This document shows positions 1 through 5,060 of a stretch of DNA of 5,060 bases, one piece after another (position 1 is the stretch's first letter; the number at the start of each line of letters is the position of its first letter). Below the pieces are notes generated by a model that worked only from the letters and a program-made list of their open reading frames with translations, had not been told where the DNA came from and did no database searches. Origin of the DNA: Acidobacteriota bacterium. Its GTDB lineage: Bacteria > Acidobacteriota > Terriglobia > Terriglobales > Acidobacteriaceae. A program made the translations under genes and the position numbers. Location: the NCBI GenBank assembly GCA_021810735.1, contig JAJZIF010000329.1:1-5060 (forward strand), written 5' to 3'.

Positions 1-28
1 TGCCAAACAGCTTGGTGAACCTCTCCAT
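1..28 (-). CDS. 5' end of an unidentified gene, cut by the window edge
   Basis: The minus strand has an ATG at 28-26 opening a frame that begins MERFTKLFG and runs off the left edge after nine codons. The start is supported by a near-perfect Shine-Dalgarno (GGGAGG on the minus strand, 35-40) six bases upstream, and by a plausible sigma70-type promoter further out. Nine residues cannot identify a family; the amphipathic, slightly basic start is compatible with many proteins. It lies on the same strand as the citrate synthase gene but about 300 bp downstream of its stop, with its own promoter candidate and a repeat between, so it is probably a separate transcription unit. Confidence 0.55.
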
Positions 29-34
29 CGGTCG

Positions 35-40
35 CCTCCC
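35..40 (-). promoter_or_regulatory. Strong ribosome binding site for the left-edge gene
   Basis: The minus strand reads GGGAGG with a six-base spacer to the ATG at 28. This is the best Shine-Dalgarno in the window and the main reason for believing that the truncated frame at the left edge is a real gene. Confidence 0.6.
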
Positions 41-63
41 TTTGCTCTAGTCGGGATAACAAG

Positions 64-92
64 ATCATCGGACAGGCGACCCCTGGTTTCAA
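64..92 (-). promoter_or_regulatory. Candidate sigma70 promoter for the left-edge gene
   Basis: On the minus strand, TTGAAA (87-92, 5 of 6 to the -35 consensus) is followed after exactly 17 bases by GATGAT (64-69, 4 of 6 to the -10). It lies next to an AT-rich patch at about 90-125. Initiation near 57 would give a leader of about 30 nt containing the GGGAGG ribosome binding site. The -10 is weak, so this is a motif-based suggestion only. Confidence 0.35.
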
Positions 93-160
93 AATTTCAA
101 ATATCTTTGGCTAGTATTTTTAGAGCAGTTTCACAACGAGGCTACTCGGAGTTTTCCAGG

Positions 161-302
161 TGTCGTTCTGAACCCTTCGGCGTTGCTCAGGGCAAGCTAC
201 GCTGCGGAGTGATGAGCTAACAGAATATTCGCTGGATAGACGCCGCCAGTACGCTGTGGATTCTTCGGTCGCGTCGTCTAAGTGACCGACCTCAGAATGA
301 CG
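161..302. repeat. Degenerate inverted-repeat intergenic element, about 140 bp
   Basis: The left end TGTCGTTCTGA (161-171) and the right end TCAGAATGACG (292-302) are imperfect inverted copies: 9 of 11 bases match when one is reverse-complemented. Inside the right end is a hairpin with arms TCGGTCGC (265-272) and GTGACCGA (282-289), eight pairs with one G-T pair and a nine-base loop. The left end carries CCCTTCGG...GCTCAGGG. Terminal GTCATTCTGA-like arms with CTTCGG and CTCAGAATGAC motifs resemble the short palindromic repeats scattered between genes in many Acidobacteriota genomes (recalled, not searched). No open frame for a transposase is present. It lies just after the citrate synthase stop, so its folding could help end that transcript, although no T-tract follows. 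It could also be an old, decayed non-autonomous element. Confidence 0.45.
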
Positions 303-330
303 CCTTCTCTTGAAACGCGGGGAAGTTGTT

Positions 331-1464
331 CTAGCGGCTCTCGATGGCTACATACTTGTTCGGGTAGGCAGGGCCGGTATATTCGGCGCGCGGGCGGATC
401 AGCCGATTGTCCTCGAATTGCTCGATCACATGCGCCGACCAGCCGGCAATGCGGCTGACAGCGAAGATCGGCGTGAACAAATCGACGTCGATACCCAGCG
501 TGGTGTAGGTTGAAGCCGAATAAAAATCCACGTTGGCGTTGAGCTTCTTTTCCTCTTTCACAAACAGCTCGATCTTACGGGACATGTCGAACCATTTTGG
601 ATTGCCGTCCGCGCGCCCCAGGTCCTGAGACATGCGTCGCAGATGCGTCGCGCGCGGATCTTCTGTGCGATACACGCGATGTCCGAAGCCAGGAATTTTC
701 TTCTTGTCGGCCAGCATCTGCCGCACATACTCCACCGGGTCGGCGCCTGCCTTGTCGATTGCGAACAGGATGCGCATCACGGCCTCGTTCGCGCCGCCGT
801 GCAGCGATCCCTTCAACGCGCCAATCGCGCCGGTGATGGCCGAATGCATGTCCGACAACGTGGCAACGATGACCCGGGCGGCAAAGGTGGACGCGTTGAA
901 TTCATGGTCGGCGTGCAGAATCAGGGCTACATCCAGCGCACGCTCCGCCGTCGCGGAAGGCTTCTCACCATTCAGCATCCATAGAAAGTTGCCGGCATGA
1001 CTCAGCGAAGGGTCGGGCGGAACGATAGATTTTCCTTTGCGAACGCGGTCAAAAATCGCAATAATCATTGGGATTTGCGAGGTCAGGCGGAAGGCTTTGC
1101 GCACATTCGCTTCGTGCGTAATGGATTCCTGGTCCGGGTCATACATGCTGAGCGCGGAGACTGCGGTGCGCAGGACTGCCATCGGCAAGGCATCCTTCGG
1201 CAACTCTTCGATCAGGCGCACTACCTCTGGCGGCAGAACTCGGCCTGTCGCCAGATGTTGATTGAATTCCGCGAGTTCCGTGCTGGAAGGCAGACGTCCA
1301 AACCACAATAGATAGGCCGTTTCCGGGAAAGTCGACTTCTCTGCCAGTTCATGAATATCGATGCCGCGGTATGCCAGGACGCCCGCGTCTCCATCGATCC
1401 AACAAATTGCAGAGTCGGAAGCAACGATATCTTCCAGCCCGCGTGCCGCGGCAGTCATAGCCAT
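331..1464 (-). CDS. gltA: Citrate synthase (short bacterial form; 2-methylcitrate synthase activity possible)
   Basis: The enzyme condenses acetyl-CoA with oxaloacetate to citrate and CoA, the entry step of the cytosolic TCA cycle. The 377-residue length fits the short dimeric form (Bacillus CitZ type) rather than the roughly 430-residue NADH-regulated proteobacterial form. The catalytic triad is intact: H222 in LHGGANE, H262 in PGFGHRVY followed by DPRA, and D313 in NVDFYS. Substrate-binding residues also fit the family: H187 in ADHEFNAST, R338 in the AVSRIAGWSAH block, and RPRAEYTG near the C-terminus (R357/R359). The start is favoured by GGAG on the minus strand (1474-1477) nine bases upstream; a second ATG two codons in is less well spaced. 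The gene appears monocistronic with its own promoter (-35/-10 at 1713-1685). Motifs alone cannot separate citrate synthase from 2-methylcitrate synthase (PrpC), but no prp gene is nearby, so citrate synthase is preferred. Confidence 0.96.
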   Translation of the reverse strand: MAMTAAARGLEDIVASDSAICWIDGDAGVLAYRGIDIHELAEKSTFPETAYLLWFGRLPSSTELAEFNQHLATGRVLPPEVVRLIEELPKDALPMAVLRTAVSALSMYDPDQESITHEANVRKAFRLTSQIPMIIAIFDRVRKGKSIVPPDPSLSHAGNFLWMLNGEKPSATAERALDVALILHADHEFNASTFAARVIVATLSDMHSAITGAIGALKGSLHGGANEAVMRILFAIDKAGADPVEYVRQMLADKKKIPGFGHRVYRTEDPRATHLRRMSQDLGRADGNPKWFDMSRKIELFVKEEKKLNANVDFYSASTYTTLGIDVDLFTPIFAVSRIAGWSAHVIEQFEDNRLIRPRAEYTGPAYPNKYVAIESR

Positions 1465-1473
1465 GTTCGTGTT

Positions 1474-1477
1474 CTCC
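1474..1477 (-). promoter_or_regulatory. Ribosome binding site of the citrate synthase gene
   Basis: GGAG on the minus strand sits nine bases before the ATG at 1464. The spacing favours this ATG over the second in-frame ATG six bases later. Confidence 0.6.
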
Positions 1478-1553
1478 AGACTACTTTTTTCTCATGTGCA
1501 GGGTCCAACAGCGATTCGCGCAAGACCGGCTATCACGATCTTACAGCGCGACG

Positions 1554-1567
1554 ATGACCTTCGTCAT
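1554..1567 (-). other. Small hairpin in the predicted citrate synthase leader
   Basis: ATGAC (1554-1558) and GTCAT (1563-1567) are perfect inverted arms around a four-base loop. On the minus strand the hairpin falls about 90 bases before the citrate synthase ATG, inside the predicted 214-nt leader. Five pairs is short and could arise by chance; no partner sequence for an attenuator was identified. Confidence 0.25.
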
Positions 1568-1684
1568 TTTCGTTTCTTCAGCATCCATCTGCTTTGACCA
1601 GTGAAACTGCTCCTCTTAGCCGCGAGTTGTCGAGCCTGGCATTCATGCTACGGTGCCTCGTTTCGGCCATAACCCCAACTTTCC

Positions 1685-1713
1685 GTTATAACCCAGCCAT
1701 CTCTCTCTGTCAC
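1685..1713 (-). promoter_or_regulatory. Strong sigma70-type promoter candidate for citrate synthase
   Basis: On the minus strand, GTGACA (1713-1708, 5 of 6 to TTGACA) is followed by a 17-base spacer and TATAAC (1690-1685, 5 of 6 to TATAAT), so 10 of 12 consensus bases at ideal spacing. Predicted initiation near 1678 gives a leader of about 214 nt before the ATG. The -10 lies inside the 8-base palindrome GTTATAAC (1685-1692). A GGGTTAT heptamer overlaps the -10 (1688-1694) and recurs 19 bp away at the predicted start site (1669-1675), which could be a pair of regulator half-sites. This is motif evidence only. Confidence 0.5.
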
Positions 1714-1732
1714 CAAGCCGTGTAGCGAAAGA

Positions 1733-1760
1733 CGTCGCGATCACCGCATCGGTGACGACG
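1733..1760. other. Inverted repeat in the divergent intergenic region (possible operator or hairpin)
   Basis: TCACCG (1741-1746) and CGGTGA (1750-1755) are perfect inverted arms around CAT. They are extended by a second perfect five-base pair of arms, CGTCG (1733-1737) and CGACG (1756-1760), with only a three-base bulge on the left side: eleven pairs in 28 bases. It sits about 20 bp upstream of the predicted citrate synthase -35 and about 140 bp upstream of the plus-strand coiled-coil gene. It could be a regulator site shared by both genes, or an RNA hairpin if transcribed. Confidence 0.4.
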
Positions 1761-1823
1761 GTTTACCCACTGCTTTGCATCCATTTGTGCGTGTGATTGT
1801 TTTGTGAAAACCTAGGGTGTGCC

Positions 1824-1845
1824 AGCCGGTCGCATACGACTGGCT
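1824..1845 (+). other. Nine-pair hairpin in the upstream region of the coiled-coil gene
   Basis: AGCCGGTCG (1824-1832) and CGACTGGCT (1837-1845) pair over nine positions with one G-T pair around the loop CATA. It ends 38 bases before the ribosome binding site of the plus-strand gene at 1897, so it probably lies in that gene's leader or at its promoter. The plus strand after it reads TTGAATCG and then an AT-rich patch (1857-1866), not a T-tract, so it is not a textbook terminator. An operator for a dimeric regulator is an equally good reading. Confidence 0.4.
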
Positions 1846-1883
1846 TTGAATCGCGAGATATTTTAACCCGTCTTGCAATGCAC

Positions 1884-1888
1884 AGGAG
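1884..1888 (+). promoter_or_regulatory. Ribosome binding site that sets the start of the coiled-coil gene
   Basis: AGGAG at 1884-1888 lies eight bases before the ATG at 1897. It lies inside the reading frame if the upstream in-frame TTG at 1873 is used, so it argues for the ATG at 1897 as the true start. Confidence 0.7.
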
Positions 1889-1896
1889 CCTTTGGA

Positions 1897-2727
1897 ATGC
1901 CCGAAGATGACTTGTACGGGGACGAGAGATCTCATTCCGCCATATTGATCCTGATTGCAGGCCTTTCACTTCTCCTCGCGCTCGGTGCGCTGGTGTGGAG
2001 TTATTTTCTGCAAAACCGGCTGGATGCAACCGAAACCAGGCTGAGTCAGTCGCAGGAACATGTCGAGCACCTCGACGCGCAACAGGTGGAGATATGGCGT
2101 CAGATGCGCGCGACGAATGACGAATTTGGAGCCAAACTGGGTATCACGCAGCAGCAAATTGAGCTTCGCGCGCAAAATATACTGCATCAACAGCAGCTTT
2201 CCGACGCACGTATCGCCAGGCAGGAAGCAGCCACCAGCCAAAAGGTCACTGCTGTTTCCCACGCCGTGTCCAACGTGCAGACCGCTGTGGGAGGCGTCAA
2301 GCAGGATGTCGTGCATACCCGGCAGGAACTGGCCAGCACCCAACAGCAACTCCATGCCGTGGTTGGCGACCTGGGTGTGCAGAGCGGCCTGATCGCGACC
2401 AATTCCGAGCAACTGAACTATCTGAAGCACCTGGGAGATCGCAACTACGTTGAATTTACCCTGCGCAAGGGGCAACCGCCGATGTCGGTTTCAATCGTCA
2501 AACTGCAACTGCGCAAGGCCGACACCAAACATTCGCGCTATACGCTGTATGTGTTTTCAGACGACAAGCGTGTGGAGAAGAAGAACCGCGATCTCGATGA
2601 GCCATTGCAGTTCTATACCGGCAACCCACCCATGTTGTTTGAGGTTGTCATCAATCAAATCGGAAAGGATCAAGTTTCCGGCTATTTGTCGGCACCCAAA
2701 AACGCGCCCAAACCCTTCGTCCCGTAA
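1897..2727 (+). CDS. Uncharacterised membrane-anchored coiled-coil protein
   Basis: Not assigned to a named family. The 276-residue product has a short acidic N-terminus (MPEDDLYGDE), one hydrophobic segment at about residues 15-38 (AILILIAGLSLLLALGALVW), a long Gln/Ala-rich stretch at about 40-178 that looks like a coiled coil (many Q, E, A and L, no proline), and a C-terminal domain at about 180-276 that looks beta-rich, with alternating hydrophobic residues in VSIVKLQLRK, YTLYVFSDDKRVEKKNRD and FEVVINQIGKDQVSGYL. The domain is probably presented outside the cytoplasm on the coiled-coil stalk, but topology is not proven. The C-terminal block reads like a domain seen in hypothetical proteins of Acidobacteriota (impression from memory). 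The ATG at 1897 is chosen over a TTG at 1873 because AGGAG is correctly placed before it. It is divergent from citrate synthase and convergent with the next gene, so it is likely transcribed alone. Confidence 0.85.
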   Translation: MPEDDLYGDERSHSAILILIAGLSLLLALGALVWSYFLQNRLDATETRLSQSQEHVEHLDAQQVEIWRQMRATNDEFGAKLGITQQQIELRAQNILHQQQLSDARIARQEAATSQKVTAVSHAVSNVQTAVGGVKQDVVHTRQELASTQQQLHAVVGDLGVQSGLIATNSEQLNYLKHLGDRNYVEFTLRKGQPPMSVSIVKLQLRKADTKHSRYTLYVFSDDKRVEKKNRDLDEPLQFYTGNPPMLFEVVINQIGKDQVSGYLSAPKNAPKPFVP

Positions 2728-2842
2728 TTTCGGTTCAAAAGGTGCGGATCATGTTCAAGATTGCGCGCCAGACAATTTCTATGGTCGGATGACCACCACA
2801 GCGACGCATCAGCTGGCATGCGAAGCATAGACTCGATACGCG
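2728..2842. other. 115-bp convergent intergenic spacer
   Basis: The plus-strand coiled-coil gene and the minus-strand membrane protein gene end facing each other here. A bidirectional terminator would be expected, but the only local hairpin seen is TGGTC (2782-2786) with GACCA (2791-2795), five pairs around GGAT, with no T-run on either side. No gene is supported. Confidence 0.5.
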
Positions 2843-3463
2843 CTATTCCAGCGGCAAAGTCAATGTGCGTGCTTGTTGAAAACTGATGATGACCTGCGCG
2901 TCTTTGTGCTGGCTCCACTGCTCTTTCGTCCAGGGATACGCGAATATCATCAGGCCTTCCGCCGACTGTCCGGGCGCAATGACTTGGTGGCGCGCCAAGG
3001 GGGGCATGCTCATCGACTTCAGTTCAGGAAACCGCTGCATGAACCGATCGATGTCCTCTGGCAAAGCTGCCAGGCTTTGGCTGGCTTCACCCTTCAGCTT
3101 TACATCCGACACCAGATCGAAGATCGTTATCGGCTGTTTGCTAATATTTGTGACCCTGGCCTGCACTAGTAGGACCGTCTCATCCTGCTCGGGAACCAAG
3201 CCAGGCAACCCAGGCCCGGTCTGCGAATTCCCGGCGTCCACCTGGACTGGGTACGCAACGACCCGCAGCACGGCACCGGATGCATCCGGCTTCGATCGCC
3301 CAAAATGAGCGAACAATGCCCACGCGATCGATAGTCCAACGACCACGACAATCGCGGGAACCACAAGAGGACGCCAGGGTTCCGTTGGCTCTATTTCCTC
3401 CATCTCTAGCGCACCGACATTGGGGGTCCGCGAATCTGGGAGCGGCGAATCGGGTGTATTCAT
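2843..3463 (-). CDS. Uncharacterised single-pass membrane protein with a beta-rich soluble domain
   Basis: Not recognised as a named family. The 206-residue product starts with a Pro/Glu-rich polar tail of about 30 residues, followed by one strong membrane segment at about 33-52 (LVVPAIVVVVGLSIAWALFA). The soluble domain at about 64-206 has VLLVQARVTNISKQPITIFDLVSDVKLKG, a pattern (strand, V-x-N-x-S, P-I-x-I) typical of immunoglobulin-like beta-sandwich domains such as DUF4352- or DUF2393-type proteins; that resemblance is by eye. VIAPGQSAEGLMIFAYP fits a further strand pair of the same fold. The ATG at 3463 has no clear Shine-Dalgarno, but no in-frame ATG, GTG or TTG lies between it and an upstream stop at 3497-3499, and a later ATG at 3403 is no better supported. 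It follows polX by 48 bp on the same strand and may be co-transcribed, with translation coupled or weakly initiated. Confidence 0.8.
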   Translation of the reverse strand: MNTPDSPLPDSRTPNVGALEMEEIEPTEPWRPLVVPAIVVVVGLSIAWALFAHFGRSKPDASGAVLRVVAYPVQVDAGNSQTGPGLPGLVPEQDETVLLVQARVTNISKQPITIFDLVSDVKLKGEASQSLAALPEDIDRFMQRFPELKSMSMPPLARHQVIAPGQSAEGLMIFAYPWTKEQWSQHKDAQVIISFQQARTLTLPLE

Positions 3464-3511
3464 GGTTGCAAGCAGTTTACTCGGAATCGGGCCGGATCAG
3501 GAGACAAAGTT

Positions 3512-5060
3512 TCAGAGAATCCGGGGACGAAGCCTCTGCAATAGGTCGTCCGCTGACCGCGTGTTCAAGACATCCTCGGCCTGCAAGCCAGCTCGACGCA
3601 ACTGAAGGATGCCATAGCGAATTTTCTCCAGGTGCGAGGTGTGATGGGCGTCTGTATTCACGACAATTTTGCAGCCCAACTCTTTTGCGCGCCGCAGATT
3701 GCGATCGTTCAGGTCGAGGCGGTCAGGATATGCATTGTGCTCGACGGCAACGCCCAGCTCCGCCGAGCGGCGAAGGACCGCGTCAAGGTCGAACTCGTAC
3801 GGTTCCCGGCGCAGCAACAACCGTCCGGTCGGATGTCCAAGAATGCGCACGAACGGGTTTTCAATGGCTCGCAGAATGCGCTCCGTCATCTGCTTCGCGG
3901 GCTGGTTGAAATAGGAATGCACGCTTGCCACCACCACGTCCATCTGCGCCAGCACATCATCGGAAAGATCGAGCGCTCCGTCAACAAGAATGTCGACTTC
4001 AATACCTGGAAAAATTCGGATCGAGCCTGCCATTTCCCGATCCACTGCGCGAATCCGCGCGATATGTTCCAGCGCGCGCGCATCATCCAATCCATTCGTC
4101 ATGGCAAGATTTTTTGAGTGATCCGTGATGGCGATGTAGCTGTATCCGCGTTCCAGCGCCGCCTCCGCCATCTCACGGATCGTATTTTTCCCGTCCGTCG
4201 CATTCGTGTGCATATGCAAATCGCCTCGAATGTCAGATTGCTCGATCAGCACTGGCAACCGGTGTTGCGCGGCTGCCTCGATCTCCCCCAGGTCTTCGCG
4301 CAGTTCCGGCGGAATCCAGTCCATCCCCAGTGCCGCATAAATCTCTTCCTCTGTGCTGCTGGGAAGCGCACTGCCGTCGTCCAACCTCGCCAATGCATAT
4401 TCATTCAAGGTGTAACCCATTTTCAATGCGCGCTGGCGCAGCGTCACATTGTGCAGCTTCGAGCCGGTAAAGTATTGCAGCGCTGCGCCGTAACTTTTCT
4501 CCGGCAACATTCTTACGTCCACCTGCAAGCCCTGGCGCAGACGAAAGCTCACCTTGTTCTGGCCCTTGCCAATCACATCGGCGATGAGGGGATAGCCCGC
4601 CACATGTTCCACCACGGCCGCCACTCTGTCTTCCGCGCATGCCGGCCCCGTCACCAGAAAATCCAGGTCTCCGACCGTATCGCGCCCTCGCCGCAGTGAG
4701 CCAGCCGGCGTTACTCGCTCGATTCCAGGAAAACTACGCAGGTATTCCGTCAGTTTCTCCGCCGCCAGCTCGGCATCGTCTAGATGGAATCTTCCGGCAT
4801 GTTTGCGGTAGTCGGCTATGCCTTGCAGCAGTTTTGCCACTTGCTTGGGTCCGCATCGCGGCAGGTTGTCCAGCCGCCCTTCGCGGCACGCGGTTTCCAG
4901 TTCATCGATGCTCGATATCTGCGCCGCGTCCCAGAACAGCGCCACCGTCTTCGGTCCCATGCCGGGCAGCCGCAACAGTTCCAGCATCGATGGTTTGTAG
5001 CGGGCCAGCATTTCCTGGTGCAAACCCAGCGCGCCGGTCCGCTCCATCTCGACAATGTTC
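3512..5060 (-). CDS. polX: Family X DNA polymerase with C-terminal PHP domain (PolX), N-terminus outside the window
   Basis: This is a DNA repair polymerase that fills short gaps and also carries a metal-dependent PHP 3'-5' exonuclease/phosphoesterase domain. Numbered from the methionine at 5047, helix-hairpin-helix segments are visible at about 24-36 (LLRLPGMGPKTVA) and 62-77. The nucleotidyltransferase core has GSLRRGRDTVGDLD with metal-binding D127 and D129, a third Asp D177 in LQVDV, and the YFTGSKLHN motif at 192-200. The PHP domain (about 273-511) has DLHMH (H278, H280), ITDH (D309, H310), GIEVD (E350), ASVHS (H377), GHPTGR (H405) and NTDAH (D466, H468), so both active sites look intact. 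The frame continues upstream of the methionine at 5047 (NIVE) to the window edge. PolX proteins are usually about 570-580 residues, so about 60 N-terminal residues lie outside, and 5047 is not the true start. Confidence 0.96.
   Translation of the reverse strand, partial: NIVEMERTGALGLHQEMLARYKPSMLELLRLPGMGPKTVALFWDAAQISSIDELETACREGRLDNLPRCGPKQVAKLLQGIADYRKHAGRFHLDDAELAAEKLTEYLRSFPGIERVTPAGSLRRGRDTVGDLDFLVTGPACAEDRVAAVVEHVAGYPLIADVIGKGQNKVSFRLRQGLQVDVRMLPEKSYGAALQYFTGSKLHNVTLRQRALKMGYTLNEYALARLDDGSALPSSTEEEIYAALGMDWIPPELREDLGEIEAAAQHRLPVLIEQSDIRGDLHMHTNATDGKNTIREMAEAALERGYSYIAITDHSKNLAMTNGLDDARALEHIARIRAVDREMAGSIRIFPGIEVDILVDGALDLSDDVLAQMDVVVASVHSYFNQPAKQMTERILRAIENPFVRILGHPTGRLLLRREPYEFDLDAVLRRSAELGVAVEHNAYPDRLDLNDRNLRRAKELGCKIVVNTDAHHTSHLEKIRYGILQLRRAGLQAEDVLNTRSADDLLQRLRPRIL

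Larger units (their letters stand above)
29..330. other. Non-coding region between the left-edge gene and the citrate synthase stop
   Basis: This stretch of about 300 bp has no credible gene on either strand. It contains the ribosome binding site and promoter candidate for the left-edge gene, an AT-rich patch (about 90-125), and the 161-302 inverted-repeat element. No canonical intrinsic terminator (GC-rich hairpin followed by a run of T) was found for the minus-strand transcript that ends here. Confidence 0.6.
1465..1896. other. 432-bp divergent intergenic region
   Basis: This region separates the minus-strand citrate synthase gene from the plus-strand coiled-coil gene. It holds the citrate synthase ribosome binding site and promoter candidate, a leader hairpin (1554-1567), two stronger inverted repeats (1733-1760, 1824-1845) and the ribosome binding site of the plus-strand gene. 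No convincing sigma70 promoter was found for the plus strand; an AT-rich patch at 1857-1866 is the nearest -10-like sequence but lacks a good -35. No tRNA-like fold and no credible protein gene were seen. Confidence 0.6.

Noticed and set aside
265..289. Eight-pair hairpin as an intrinsic terminator of citrate synthase
   Set aside because: The minus strand after the stem reads GAATCCACAGC, with no T-tract; kept only as part of the inverted-repeat element.
1541..1588. 15-codon upstream frame (MDAEETKMTKVIVAL) in the predicted citrate synthase leader
   Set aside because: No Shine-Dalgarno at a usable distance (the nearest GAGGAG is more than 20 bases away) and no run of regulatory codons; too short to claim as a leader peptide.
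1763..2029. Minus-strand 88-codon open frame across the intergenic region and the start of the coiled-coil gene
   Set aside because: It overlaps the ribosome binding site, start and membrane segment of the supported plus-strand gene and has no recognisable domain.
1966..2475. 169-codon minus-strand open frame opposite the coiled-coil gene
   Set aside because: It is a mirror of the low-complexity Gln/Ala-rich coiled coil, which tends to leave the opposite strand open; no ribosome binding site or domain supports it.
3492..3524. CCGGAT/ATCCGG inverted pair around the polX stop codon as a terminator
   Set aside because: Only six pairs with a 21-base loop and no T-run; too weak to call a terminator.
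3280..3909. 209-codon plus-strand open frame across the polX end and the membrane protein gene
   Set aside because: It is antisense to two supported genes, Arg/Ser/Pro-rich and without recognisable structure.
4118..4699. 193-codon plus-strand open frame inside polX
   Set aside because: It is wholly antisense to a gene with intact, family-specific motifs; its composition (rich in R, H, Q and C with no domain) is that of a shadow frame.
1..5060. Search for tRNA, rRNA, CRISPR array, transposase, toxin-antitoxin or defence genes
   Set aside because: No T-loop/cloverleaf, regularly spaced repeats, or motifs of these families were seen on either strand.

Overview
The window reads as a stretch of ordinary, moderately GC-rich bacterial chromosome. 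The two recognisable housekeeping genes (a short-form citrate synthase and a PHP-type family X DNA polymerase), the style of the two unnamed membrane proteins and a degenerate TGTCGTTCTGA...TCAGAATGACG intergenic inverted repeat all fit an Acidobacteriota (Terriglobia-like) genome. That placement is inference from sequence style; no phylogenetic marker is present.

Layout, left to right. Positions 1-28 hold the first nine codons of a minus-strand gene that leaves the window, with a very good Shine-Dalgarno and a plausible promoter behind it. Positions 29-330 are otherwise non-coding and contain a roughly 140-bp degenerate inverted-repeat element. Positions 331-1464 (minus) encode citrate synthase with all catalytic residues intact. 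Positions 1465-1896 are a 432-bp divergent intergenic region. It carries a strong-looking minus-strand promoter for the citrate synthase gene (implying a leader of about 214 nt) and three small hairpins. Positions 1897-2727 (plus) encode an unnamed membrane-anchored coiled-coil protein with a small conserved-looking C-terminal domain. It converges, across 115 bp, on an unnamed single-pass membrane protein at 2843-3463 (minus). 48 bp upstream of that gene, on the same strand, lies the polymerase/PHP gene polX (3512 to beyond 5060), whose N-terminus is cut off by the window edge.

Functionally, citrate synthase feeds acetyl-CoA into the TCA cycle and PolX is a gap-filling repair polymerase with a PHP 3'-5' nuclease/phosphoesterase domain. 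The two membrane proteins have no assignable function. No mobile element with coding capacity, CRISPR array, tRNA, rRNA or defence cassette was seen. No convincing undescribed system stands out. The best leads are the structured divergent intergenic region, the coiled-coil membrane protein, and the intergenic inverted repeat.
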